From: Ornithodoros turicata
Lineage: Eukaryota > Arthropoda > Arachnida > Ixodida > Argasidae
Reading direction: 5' to 3'
Length of the DNA: 64,000 bases
Assembly: GCF_037126465.1 (NCBI RefSeq)
Contig: NC_088201.1
Coordinates: forward strand, 79,946,273 to 80,010,272
Made by a program: the position numbers and the translations under genes. This document shows, piece by piece, positions 33,396 through 45,480 of this stretch; position 1 is the stretch's first letter; the number at the start of each line of letters is the position of its first letter. The notes under the pieces were generated by a model. The model did no database searches, had not been told where the DNA came from, and saw only the letters and a program-made list of their open reading frames with translations.

Positions 33396-35566
33396 ACGTT
33401 GAGGCCTATGACGCGAAATGTGCTATTTCAAACACAGTAGGGGTAGAGACAGGGGCGGTTCGAGGATTTTTCTTAGAGGGTAGTCCAGCTTTGGCCAGCA
33501 TAGTAGATACACGATCTAGGTAAATCAAACACTATGTGACGACAGAAATTCAGGAGGAGGTCAGGACATCCTGACATTTCAGGAAACATTTCAGGACAGG
33601 CCGCACTAGGCGCCGCTAAGGGTGCGCCTACAAGCACTTTAGAATAAGAAAAATTATGCAGGTACAGTCTTCATCCTGCGACTTGTTTCGTTCTAGACGC
33701 TGCCACTCTCGCTTCCGCAGTCAATTTTCCAGGCCCATTTCGCTGGGTTGATCAAATAACAATGATAGGGAAGCCATGGACCCCGAGCGGGAGTTCAATG
33801 CGCCAAGCTTTCAATGCCACCGTACGGCATTCGCATGGTCGGTTCACGTAGTAATGGATGAGAACTATAGTGATTGACAACAAAAACACGGCAGCTCGAA
33901 ATCCCGATCGCAGCATATTGCAATCGGACGAATATTTCTCACTTCCGATATGACACATGTTCAGTTGATTTCCGGAGATTCTACAAGACTGAACCGATTT
34001 TAGACGTACCGAGTTGTGGTACAAGCTGCAGGAAAGCAAAAAAAAAAAGAAGAAAAACGTCAACTACTGGTTCCTAACATGTTGTGCAGGTATGCAGTTG
34101 GATGCCCCGACGCAGCTGGTAACCGCATTACAGTAAATAAAAACAAACACACGAATTAGATCAAGTATCAAACCATGTTGGAACTGTCTGTGTTTAGTCA
34201 AGCGCTACCCTGTAAAAATGCGTCTTTTTTTTCCGTTTCAGGTCCCGAACATTAGCGCCGCTGCTGCGCTGTCAAATGACATATTTGGGTTTATACTCAC
34301 CTCTTTCTTTACACTCAGTGGTAGGACATACTTCGCGGTCCACCTTTTCGTCTGGAATAACAACAAATCAAGTTTACTAAAATGTTCGCTTTTGAGGACA
34401 CGACCGAACGTCGTTTATATGACAAACGTTAATCTGACATCCTCGCTTTATGACCATTTTGCTCAGGACCCTTTCCCTCCCCTTGTAAATCCTCCTCGTT
34501 AATATGACAATTTCTTTAGCCGACAATGACCAATATCTGTTGCACAAATAGGGGCGAATACGTGTATCTTATTCTCGATATTATGGCCGCCGGCGGTTGA
34601 ACAAGCGGTCCTGCTGACCTCCAAACGCCCTGTGGATTCGGTGTGACGACCGCGGCCTCCGAAGGTAGTCGCACCAAATCGAGTTCGCTTTTGTAAGAGA
34701 CGAAGAGTCCAGATGAGAGGCACAGGGTTGACAACAATTTATTTCTACAAACACTCTGTCTAGCCCTACGGTACTGCCTAACCTTAAGTTGGGAACCGCG
34801 TGTGTTTAGACGCACCAGCTGGCGACGTCCCACGTTGCTGATCGTGCAGTTGCTCTTGAACTGTGTCCGTGCCATTCTGTACGCTACTTTCACTGGGGTT
34901 GGTCTGCTGCCGGTTGCACTCTGAGTGAGGTTCACTGTCTGGTCGGGCTCGGGAGGCTCAAGATGCGGGAGCTACAGGTCGGGTCTCCGAGGCTAGGCCG
35001 CAGGCTGCAAGGTGAGGCTTGGTCACCGCTGTCGGCTCTCCGCTGTCGTAGACCCGTCGACTTTCAGTCCTCCAGACGCACTTCCTTAATTCAGGTTACG
35101 CGCGGCTTTTAAAGAATGCTGCCCTTTTTCCCTACATGAACAGCGACGACGTTCCCACGCGGTCCTCTCTATTCACCGTGTGTCCGTTCCACTTTCGCAG
35201 GACAGCTGCCCTAAATTTCAGCCCTTTTGCTTTCCTGTTCTGAGAGGGATAACTTGGGCTTCGTTTCCCAAATCCGGTGGCTAACCATTCCACGTGCCTC
35301 TTTGTGACCGTTGCTATTCTGGGAATTCGGGTCTTGCGGCTTCGTAGCAGCAGGCGGTCGCCGCACCAGAAAGTCACGCACACAGCTCCAACAAACGCAT
35401 AGCAGACCCACAAAGCTATAGATTTTAACACGAGAATACTATGCACACGTGTCCACATTGGGGATGACAACGGATGACGCATGTCGAAGGCCCACGCTCG
35501 GTTTTAGAATGACTCATACAGTTCTTTGTGGCACCGGCAAATAAGCTAAAAGAGCAGTGTCCTTGG
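33396..35566. other. Unassigned stretch with two type II anchor-like open frames
   Basis: Two minus-strand frames begin with ATG and a hydrophobic helix: 33916-33752 (MLRSGFRAAVFLLSITIVLI...) and 35482-35132 (SILVLKSIALWVCYAFVGAV...). Both look like N-terminal anchors of Golgi-type enzymes, but neither has a recognised downstream domain. A TCAGGACA-type direct repeat lies at 33555-33600. Confidence 0.3.
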
Positions 35567-36095
35567 TCACCTGGCCATACTGACCAGTACAGTTGTACGA
35601 GAACAACAGAAAGACATGCAGGACGTGTCTGTCATTGACCATGCTACACAGTGACTATGTTTTATTAGATGTCTTCCGCAAATAAACTGTAAGATGTTCA
35701 TCAACATTTTTTCTAGCTTTGCAGTACATAATAGCATAGTATGTGTTTCGCACACGGTTTTCTTTCTGTCTTTCGTGCGTATGATATGTTGTTCGCGAAT
35801 ATCACATTTCGCTTTATCACCAATATCTGCAGGAACTGTCGTGGCCATATTAATGACGTTCAAGTGTACTTGTCGGCAGATGGATCTAGGTAACATCCAT
35901 GGAGTGCACAGTGCGATTTCGGAGAACACTGTGGCTTCCACATGTGTAGTAACACGGTGGAAGTATGATGGCACGACGAAACACACATGATACGCCCTCC
36001 CTAAGGCTTGTAACTTCCCAACGCTGTGCGGAAGAACGCTAAGAACCCTAACTGGGACGAAACGGCTGTCCTCAGTTGACGCGGTGTCATGCTTG
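35567..36095 (-). CDS. Possible glycosyltransferase-family-92-like exon
   Basis: A long minus-strand frame follows a good acceptor (GCTTATTTAG| at 36095). It reads SKHDTASTEDSRFVPVRVLS, then VCFVVPSYFH and TTVPADIGDKAKCD. The order loosely resembles the start of GT92 (DUF23) domains ('YS.Y.D.R...VRV...', later 'P..V.L....C'), which are Golgi type II enzymes. Such a domain would fit the anchor-like frames nearby, but their order on the strand does not make a simple gene. No donor site was settled. It could equally be a chance frame. Confidence 0.25.
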
Positions 36096-37689
36096 CTAAA
36101 TAAGCGCACATACGTATATTATAACTCAAGGTTTATATATAGGGAGACCCGTTGCCACGATCATTACCAGCGATACTGCGGTCGGTCTGTGGATTATTTT
36201 TCCACGCGGGATCTCTAACCTATTCTGTAAAATCTCGAGGTGGCACAAAATGTCCAAAGTTCCTGGAAGAAAACAGCGTATCCCAGAATGTCGTGCTGGT
36301 GTACCCGTAAATATTTGTATCTGCGCACTCGCGATCCCTGAGCCGACACGTTTGATACAGCGACCGGACCCTTGTACCGCGCCCCTTATCATGTACGTGA
36401 TGCGCTACAAAGCTACATCCTACCCAGCGTATCCTCCTTTTGATGGAGCTGCTGACATTTACCTTTCGGCAATAGTTTCGGCATCCCTAGAGACAACACG
36501 CTAAAATAAATTAGCGTGAGGCAAACGAGTTTCCGCAGGCACTGTCGGCCCATGCTCGAAGGTCAATTCGTGTCCGTTTGAAGGAACCTGAAACGCAAAG
36601 CGACATTAATCAGCATCACAAATCATTACGATAGACAAAAAAAAAACAGATAATAGGATTAATAGTATGCAACATAAATATTCCATATATAAATTAGTGT
36701 GAACTGATTATTACAGTACATTATAAACCAATTGGGGCACTTGTACTGTGTTATGCAGTTCCCCTTTGCGTTTTAACAATGACGCATTTGGCCAAATAGG
36801 ACGTACCAAATGTGACCTGCAGAGGTTTAGAATATAGTAAGTACTGCATGTTCTATACAAAAGCACATAAAAACAAGTACTCTGCCAAACATCTAAAACT
36901 ACCCGCTGCCCAGAAGTCCGACATGTCACGGAATTTTCAGCGAAGTTCAAGTCTTGAAAACGTATTACAAAGTAGTAGAGCTTGATTTTCTACCTGTTTT
37001 CCCACATAGCTACAAAGGCTACTAGTGTTACAAGTCTTCATTTCCTGACTAACAATTACAGAAGAGCCAGCAAGCATGCATTCGAACATCTTCCTCTTCG
37101 TTAGGCACGAGACCTACATTTTCAACAACCTCGCCAATGGAATTGGTTCCGCACCAAAGCACAGGTCCCCCCCCCCCCGCCCACTCCCCATCGTGTCATC
37201 TCTCGTCGGATCTCATACAGAGCAATCATTTTGTCGCCCAAGACCCTCCTTCCCTCCGTCTTCCCTAATATTGAAAACCAGGACAAGGTGAGCCCGACAC
37301 CTGGGCACATTCTGTAGCTCTCCACCTTGTAGCGGTCACGAAAATGGGGAATTCCGAATTTAGATGTCCTCCCATAGAATGGTTTGTCGTCATCCCATTC
37401 ATGCACAAGGTCAGGACGAATTTTCCTTTATGGGTCAGTGCTGAGAAGCCTGAGCCAGCACGGTTTCATTGGTTTTCGGGCGCGGTCATCGACTCGGGCC
37501 TTCCGCTGGACTCATTAGCACCTTGTGGCTAAAGCTCAGCAATGAATTTTCGCTGTTTCCAACATATGTCTGGACCAGGATGTGGTTGTGACCAGTGGTC
37601 CGTTCATCAAGTTCAGAAATCTCAGGATCACCCACTAATGCGCTTTACAACCTTCCTCTCATCCACAGAATAGCAACGCGTTCCTTGAA
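36096..37689. other. Unassigned stretch
   Basis: Short frames on both strands and a poly-C run at 37167-37180. No family recognised. Confidence 0.35.
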
Positions 37690-37800
37690 TCCGCCTCAAA
37701 GCCTTTTTGCTCATATTGTTCTTCGCTACCCTGGGGTTCCAATAATGGCCGAGACGCGGCACGTTCATGCGGAAGCCGGAAAACTTCGGACTTAGGTGCT
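37690..37800 (+). mobile_element. RT-thumb remnant of the 31.4-33.4-kb LINE family
   Basis: The plus strand reads SLFAHIVLRYPGVPIMAETR, then HVHAEAGKL, which parallels PLRCLGVPRMAETRQVLAEA in the minus-strand LINE at about 33030. It is the only preserved part; flanks are not readable. Confidence 0.62.
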
Positions 37801-37952
37801 ACGGGGAAGGGAGACAGCTACCTGCCATGTGGGCGTAAGTCGCCATTTTCCCGTGTATTTCCACCTATTCAGCGCGTCAAACGCAGGCGGCAGCCATCAG
37901 ACGTCCCACAGTTGCTAGCACAGAAATTTCTGCCCTCCACACTTGGCGCAAA

Positions 37953-38204
37953 CTAAAACGTGTCTGGACACACTGTGTTCAAAGTTGGATCATTGGTTGA
38001 ATCGCAGTGGATTACAGATTCAATCCAAGCCATCCAACCGGTCCAAACCAAGCCTAATGCACCTAATGTCACAGTAAGCAGTGCGAACGCGAAGATTATG
38101 CGAAATCGCCGGTTTCTGAATTGGAGAAACGTATTTTTAAGTTCTTGATCTGCAATTAGCTGCAGAGTTTTGTGAAATTGGTGATTTGTTGTTTCCGTGG
38201 CAGT
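37953..38204 (-). other. Possible membrane-anchor exon
   Basis: A minus-strand frame encodes a basic stretch (FRNRRFRI), then a hydrophobic helix IIFAFALLTVTLGALGLVW and a Cys-containing tail. That is the layout of an M13 type II anchor before the 'C-x-T-x-x-C' region. The frame has no in-frame ATG after its upstream TGA, and no donor of the required phase was found. A link to the peptidase gene 8 kb away is therefore only a suggestion. Confidence 0.2.
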
Positions 38205-38837
38205 CAATCACGCGTAGTGTTGGAATTTGGAGAAGTGTTGTCGGGTCTCTGGTCCTTGGCTTTGCGTGTCATTTAGCGCTTTTATCGTGGACAGTGGCCG
38301 GCGTTCGTGTTTGTGATTTCGTTTCAAGTAGCGAAGTGAAGTACGCAGCAGATTGATCATAGTGCTAGCTGCATCATGCAATTGAACTAGCAATAGACGT
38401 CTCAAGTTGTTTGCTCAAGGGAAACGTGGAGGTGAATGGGACAGCCACACTCAACTTTGATTTAACAAAGAAAATCTGTTTATTAATGCAAGTCACAATT
38501 TCATTAGAGCTCAGTGTAGTAAAATTAAGCTGTTTCACGGGGTAGTCGACAGACATGTAGCAGCTGTTGCCAAGCAGTATGTCAAAATATATAGATGTGG
38601 ATGCTGTTCCACAGGCTACATCTGAACAAACTATATTTGCGTCTGGCTTTTTTTTTTTTTTTGTTACGTAGGCTCCCGAGATAAGGGAAGGAAAATGTGG
38701 AGGCATCGTCTTTCAGTTTCCAACCTGTAAATAAGGAAGGCATCAGGTGCTGTCGATGCATTTGGGTGCTACGAGCTACGTCATTCTTTCCTGTTCTGTC
38801 TGAGCAACTGAATCTAATGTAAAGGAGGTCACATATA

Positions 38838-39713
38838 CAGGGTGTCCCAGAAAACGTGTCATTGAATTATAATAAAAAAACTACACCACCTAGAGTCATG
38901 CGGTCAATGGCATTTCTTGTGACTGGGTTCTTGCCACCTCCTCATGTGAATGTCGTGTAACGTAAGTTTAATTATGTAAATTTTTGCGAGCTTAAGTCGG
39001 AAATTTGCCTAGTAAAGGTCACTTTTTTACCTCACCAATGTGAAGAGCGTGTCTAATTTAGTCAAATTAATGATAATTGACAGGGATATTCAGGAGCTAT
39101 CCCATCGGAAAAAATAGCCGAACATCATGCGCTACGGAGGTCGCACAGAATAGCGCACGATGAATTTTTCAGCGCAATCTTTGTCAGTCCGACGAAAGGA
39201 GGTTGGAAACCCAGCCCTCCCCGACATCGCAGAAAGAGATAAAACAGGCACGGCTTATCACGTCCGACTTTCGCTGGGATAATGCTTTCCCTCACCCAAT
39301 TTTAGGAACTGTTACTTTTTCTACTACACTCTGTGGGCTGGCTTCGGAACCTCCTTTCGTCGCACTGGGAGCGATTGCGCTCAAAAAGTCATCGCGCGTT
39401 ATGGTCCGGTGCCCCGAAAAGCATGATATTCGGCTATTTTTTCCGATGGGATAGCTCGTGAATATCACTGTCAATTATCATGAATTTGAGTGAATTCGGC
39501 ACGCTCTTCATATTGGTGGGGTAAAAAAGTGACCTTTACTTGGCAAATTTCCGAGTTCAGTTCGCAAATATTTACATAATTAAACTTGGAGTACATGACA
39601 TTCACGTTAGGAGGTGGCAAAAACCTCATAAGAACAAATGCTGTTGACCGCATGATTCTAGGTAGCGTAGTCTTTTTATTACAATTCAATGACACGTTTT
39701 CTGGGACACCCTG
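38838..39713. mobile_element. TATA-flanked fold-back element, 876 bp
   Basis: The ends CAGGGTGTCCCAGAAAACGT and its mirror (ACGTTTTCTGGGACACCCTG) are flanked by TATA (38834-38837, 39714-39717). Inverted arms of about 300 bp share GACACTCAAATT-like, AAAAAGTGACCTTTACT and ATCGGAAAAAATAGCCGAA blocks. The ~250-bp centre has no recognised gene. It shares terminal CAGGGTG and target TATA with the elements at 0.6 and 20.0 kb. Confidence 0.78.
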
Positions 39714-41927
39714 TATACAGTTGTCGCAATCATGGTCAGAAACGTCAAATTTCGTGGTATCAAATGTGCCTGCGTAGTTTATTTTTGTGCGAGAATAATT
39801 TTACATCACACATATGCATTCACATTGCCACTAAATAGTAGATGTTATACGGGATTGGTGTTCGGACAGAAATCATGGTCAACAAAAACCGGCGCACAGC
39901 TCATTCGGGATAATAATTGGTAGGAGATGAGCTTAATCTGAAAAAGTCAGACCGTAAATATAATGTTGTAAGTATACACAGGTATTGTTGTAACACACGT
40001 GAGCCTCTATATTACAAAAATACATGGTGATCATGGTTTATTTTATTGTATCGAACACATTTAATACCTAATTTATGAACGGTCAATGTTCCTGCAAAAT
40101 ATTCCTATGAATTGAGATTCATAAATCGAGGTTTAATTTCGTAATTATGAAGGGAATGCGTTTTGTTCCAGGGGGCACTGTTAATAAAACGAGGGAATTC
40201 GTAAATTGTAATTTTATCAACCGAGAGGTGATGCGATTTCGTTTCAATGAAAATATCATTAGATTGACTTTCTCTGTATCGAGCTGGTGACTGTATTACA
40301 TAGGCGCCCTCACCACGCCATGCTGCACTGTCAGTGTCCACTACTCCCCATATAAAAATAGATGAACGACTGAGCAGCCAAGATCTAGAACATGTCGTAG
40401 CACATAGCTCTTTGATGTAAGCAGTTGTAGTGCCTGCACACTTTAATGGAGATTCTTCCCTGGTTTTCGTATTATTGCATAAAAACCTAAGGCATAATTT
40501 CGTTGTAAGTAAAAAAAAATAATTATTTAACATGTGCTGGATGAATGTGCTCACAGAAACTGCTTGCCAACCCATGTAAGGCACTTTTAAAAATTACATT
40601 TACGCAACGATCATGTACTTTTTATTAGAACTTTCTAAATGATTTCGAAAACCCATGCCCAAACAAAGAGTGTACCACAAGCAGATTTTCGACTGAATGG
40701 CTCAAGTGAAACCTTCCCCTGTCGTGGCTTCGTGGCAAATGTTTGAAACTGCTTGCATGTCAGACACACGTTGCTGTGGGTACCCTTGCATGACCTACAC
40801 ACAAGCACAAGGAGGTCAAAATTGAGAAAATTCACAGAGAAGTACAGAGGCACATTGTCACGAAAAAGAAAGAAAGAGTGTGAGCTCCATCACCTGAACA
40901 TGTATGTTTTCTTGACATGTTGCCGGAATGCTAGGGCATGCATCAGGATTCAGTACAGCTCCACTGTATCCACTATAAAAGGGGGCCTAGTGAAAATGAG
41001 TTCAGCACATGAGGTCGTGTTTGCAGTATGTGTAGGGTTTCGCATTTACTTTGTCAAGCTACCGAACCCATTTCGAAAACCGTACCGTATATTGTCGAAG
41101 GAGGCTATAAGGGCGACAAACTTTCATTAATATTATAACAGAAGTAGTGCCCTCTTTTTTTCCTTATGTAACACGTGCATAATACACCTTAAAATGTGTC
41201 TGCAAAAGCTGTAGGGTTTCCAGCATACAGGTGCATGCATCCCCATCACAAGTGAGTCTTCCTGTGTAGAGCTTTTCATGGCATGGTGCATCTTCTGCCT
41301 GGCATACGGGCAGAGTGAAAGTATCTGAGTGCTTGTATTATGTGTATCTTGAAGAAAACACAAGGTGCTTCTTTATGTACTTGTATCTGAAATGCAGTTA
41401 TTTTCGCAGCAACTTGTACTGCCTCTTTCAGTACCTTTTATTGGATGGTGTCAAACAAGTATAAGTAACTCGAATAAGGTGGGTGGCCGCTCTGGGAGCC
41501 GTGGGTGATCAACGGCATGTGCCCTTTAATCAAGGCTCTGTTAGTAAAAAAAAATTCTAATGTTTAAATTTATAAATTTGGGTAAATATTACAATCATAA
41601 AGAAGGATTTGTATACATTGGTACTCTGATGTACAAAGTTCTACAGCCAGGGAAAGACAAACTTAATTCATTCAAACGCATATTGGAAGAATTTCACACA
41701 TATGAAAGTAGGAAAAGTAGGCTACTCACTTGGGGAAAGATACTCCTGATCCCCTCTCTCTGCACTGCTTGCAGTTCTCTATGATGCATTCATGGGCATG
41801 TTGACGTTGCTGACTTCCGAAACTGAACGTGGAAGCTTTCAGATTTAGGCTCCCTTTAAAGGCACCGCTAACCAAGAAACCCTTGAAATCGCCGATAAAC
41901 TCACTAATTAAAGTTATTTTGTATTGT
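39714..41927. other. Unassigned stretch
   Basis: A 159-codon minus frame (40105-40584) and a Cys-rich minus frame (40635-40853; C-x2-C and C-x2-C spaced by seven residues) show no firm family match. The latter could be a transposase zinc ribbon but is too short to assign. Confidence 0.3.
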
Positions 41928-42790
41928 AACATCCGGGGTTCCTCAAGGCTCTGTTCTTGGACCACTTTTTTTAATATACATCAATGACCTGCCTAGCTGT
42001 GTCTCCTCATCCGTCCGTCTATTCGCAGATGACTGCGTCATCTACTGCGAAATCACTAACAGTTCTGACAAAAATAACCTACAGTCTGATCTAGCACAAA
42101 TATTTGCCCGGTGTACAAAATGGGCATGGAGCTTAACCTCCATAAATGCAAACATATGCACGTGTCTAGGCGGCAGCAAGACGTCAGCCATTGCTACAGC
42201 GTTAACCATATCCAACTCCAGTCCGTAACCACATACAAATATTTAGGAGTGTTACTAACGACTGACCTTTCTTGGAAATTCCACATTGAATATCTCACTA
42301 ACAACGCCAACCGCACCCTCTTATATATAAGAAGAAATTTTTCCATGGCTCCTGTAGATCTAAAGTTAACACAATATAAGACTCTAGTTCGTCCCAAACT
42401 TGAATATGCATCATCTGTCTGGGACCCCAACTCACTCCACATTAATCCTTCAACTTGAGAGCATTCAAAACCGCGCGGCTCGTTTTATCCTGTCTAACTT
42501 CAACAGAACAGCGAGTGTTACATCTATGAAGGCTTCATTATCACTTGAACCTCTATCACTACGTCGGAAACGGAGGCACCTCACTCTTTTTCACGCCATT
42601 TATTTTCACAATACAATACTAAAAGAACATTTGCTCACTGCACCCTGGTTTATCTCATCGCGTATTGATCATCAACATAAGGTGGGAAGACCGATTTCTT
42701 ATCTAACTCTTTTGTACCCCGAACAAGTTTGGACTGGAACTACCTTCCGTCTTCAGCGATATGTATTAATCCAACCAATTTTCAATCAAT
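41928..42790 (+). mobile_element. CR1-like LINE, RT C-terminal half (plus strand)
   Basis: The 5' edge is at 41928. RT motifs follow in order: [20 protein letters not shown], then [10 protein letters not shown] (catalytic ADD), YLGVLLTTDLSWKFHIEYLT, and YKTLVRPKLEYASSVWDP. The 3' domain LESIQNRAARFILSN comes after a frameshift near 42447. A first frameshift lies near 42100. The 3' end meets the tail of the opposite element at about 42790 (CAATCAATCAA). Confidence 0.85.
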
Positions 42791-43560
42791 CAATTTATTG
42801 AGCTCCCAAAAGTCCCATACGGGCGTTACATGGGAGGAGTGCGTTACAGGAAGTGAGGAAAAAGATAATACATAGAGGAAAAAAAAGGCAGTAAAACAGC
42901 AACAACAACGTTATACAAGTAGGTTACGCAAGGTATCATAAATTGCGCAAGATTTATTAACTTGAGATGGAATTACGAAATTGAGACGGGTCAGTTATGG
43001 TGACGATGTGGGGCGGGAGGTTATTCCAATCAATGGCAGTCTTGGGGGAAAAGGAATTTGAAAATGATTTAGTGTTACGTTTTAAGCGGGCGACTTTGAG
43101 TTCGTGGTCGTTCCGAGATGATATTCTGTCAGGAGGATTGATATAGGATGACCTGATGGGCAGGAGAATGGTAGAACTTGTGAAACAGTGATAAGCGTGC
43201 GGCCCTCCTACGGACGTGCAGTTCGGCCAGGTTCATGTGTTTTTTTAATGAAGAGATACTTGTATATGGTGAGTAGTTACTAGTGATGAACCTGGTTGCG
43301 CGGTTTTGAACGGCTTCGAGGTCGCGCACAAGTTAAGCAGTAGATGGATCCCATACGGCAGAGGCATACTGCAGCTGAGGCCGGACTAATGTGATGTAAG
43401 CCATGTGTTTAATATTAAGGGGAGCAGGCGAGAGATGCCGTTTCAAATATCCTAAGGTGCGGTTAGCTTTGTTAACGATGGAACTTACGTGGATGTTCCA
43501 AGAAAGATCGTTTTGCAAATTAACACCCAGATACTTACATGATGTGGCGGACGAAATTAC
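42791..43560 (-). mobile_element. CR1-like LINE, RT thumb and 3' end (minus strand)
   Basis: The minus strand reads MQNDLSWNIHVSSIVNKANR, GYLKRHLSPAPL and ITLVRPQLQYASAVWDP. After an in-frame stop come EAVQNRATRFITSNYSPYTS and a 3' UTR with antisense GGGCGTTACATGGGAGG. It is the same broad family as its plus-strand neighbour, placed tail to tail. The 3' UTR resembles that at 11.5 kb. Confidence 0.83.
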
Positions 43561-45480
43561 AGAACCATTAACTGTTAACCATTACTGTTAACCATTAACT
43601 GTGCATTGCTAATTTCACATAACCACTCCCCTCTGTAGTGCTTGGCCCTGAGGGTATAAATAAATTTGATGCGCTTTATGGCTTGTCCGTTTGACGGCTA
43701 CGGAATAGAAACCGAAACCTAAGTAGACTCGAGTTACAAAGCTATGTGGGAGGCCGGATTAAAAGAACCACATCGGAACAATAAAAAACCCAACATATGA
43801 CCCAGCCTTGTTTTAATCGTTTTTTTTTTTTGCACGTCTCACATGTCTTTCTTGCGTACACGCAGTGAAAAAGGGACAAACATGAACCAAAACATAATCC
43901 AGATTTCTTCCGCCAAAACTAGTGGGCTCCGCCTGCTCTGGTCGGGCAGCTCGGGGACGCCTAATGGCGGCTTCCTTCGTTTGACGGTAGTTCTGGATGA
44001 ACTCCGGTGACCTGCTACCTGCCCTGCATGCGCTCAATCACCGTCATGCACTCCCCAAGAAAATTCTTCACCACCGCCCCGAGAGTGACTACTACGGAGT
44101 GACGCGGGTGACATACCAGTGTCTCGCCGGCTTCGTAACGAAGGATGGACAGACCACTGTAGCATGGATGGATCGTCAAGAATCCTTTTGGGATAGCAAG
44201 CCTCCACCAGGAAGGCTAACCTTCCGTACCCCATAAAGAACAAGAACAAGAAACAGCGGGGCTGCGCCGGAATTTGTAACATCGTGCTTCGTGCAATGGG
44301 GCAGAGTACCACTGATAGCAATGAAACACCTCGTTTACCGTCACCAAAATAAAGCGTCGTTGTTGTTATTATTATTATTATTTTTGTTCGCCGTGTAAAA
44401 TGCAAATCAAGTTGCAATGGCACTTTTCCACTGCGCACTATCAGTGTCCTAGGCTCTACTCGGAAGGCTTGCGGAAATCACCTCACGATTCACGAAAAGA
44501 AAACTAAATGTGCGAACAACTTTGATGTAGTACTTCGGAGTGTACAATAATGACGTGCCTTCACAAGAGCACTTGACTTCAACTCTGAGGTGCAGACGTA
44601 CTGCATCTCCCTCCGCTAGCTAGTAGAATGTATCACACCCTGTGCTTTGCTCCTCGGACACGTTCTCCACACCTTAGATCAAAGCAAAAGCCTCATAGGC
44701 ATCCTCGACTTGGCACCGCTCTCATTGCAGTCATCATGCCCAGTAGAAGAACACACTTTACTCGAAATATCGGCGACTCCGGACCTGAGGCTTTTACTTT
44801 TATCTTTACCTTTACTGAATCACTGGATTTTCCACTTTTCGAGATTGTTCGTGGTTCAGATTTGGTTAGGGATGGGCATAAGTACATTTTTGCTGTATTT
44901 AAATATAAATACAAAATATTTTGTTTAAAGATGTATTTAAATACTTGATGTAAATACTTTGCAAATGCAGTATTTAAATACCCTAAATACTTTAATAAAT
45001 ACATTGAATGAACAAATAATTAAGATCAATATAGACTGAATATAATGAGCCCTCAAGCAAACCAGTACGAAGTAACAGCGTTTCTTCAACATGGTGATTT
45101 TAATGATTAAATTATTTAGAACATCATAGAACGTGAAATTATTTAATTATACTTGGTGGTCCACACAGCTGCTGTTTGATCAGACGATGTTTGTTCGTGA
45201 AAAAAAAACGAGTCACACCACAGCAGTTGAAGAATAATATGTATAACCAGATAGTTCTGCAACATCTAGAGACTGGCCCTGGAGTCTTTCTGAGGTTTCA
45301 GAGCCAAAGACTCATATTTGGTACCAGTGCTCTAAGAAAGATAAGCGTCGACGGCAGTACCTTGTGCCGCAAGCACTACCGAAGCTATCGAGGACATCAC
45401 TGAGGAATAGACTTCTCCAACAAATTACGTCATAGTGTTCGACAGCGCCACCGATTTCGTAGAGTTGAACTACGCTCGAA
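43561..45480. other. Unassigned stretch with a retroelement-like 3' tail and AT repeats
   Basis: About 44190-44390 ends AAAATAAAGCGTCGTTGTTG with a (TTA)n tail, as in a LINE or SINE 3' end. At 44880-45005 the word TATTTAAATAC and its variants recur at least five times. No gene recognised. Confidence 0.4.

Noticed and set aside
40105..40584. 159-codon minus-strand frame
   Set aside because: No family motif; AT-rich, repeat-like surroundings; no ATG-context or splice support.
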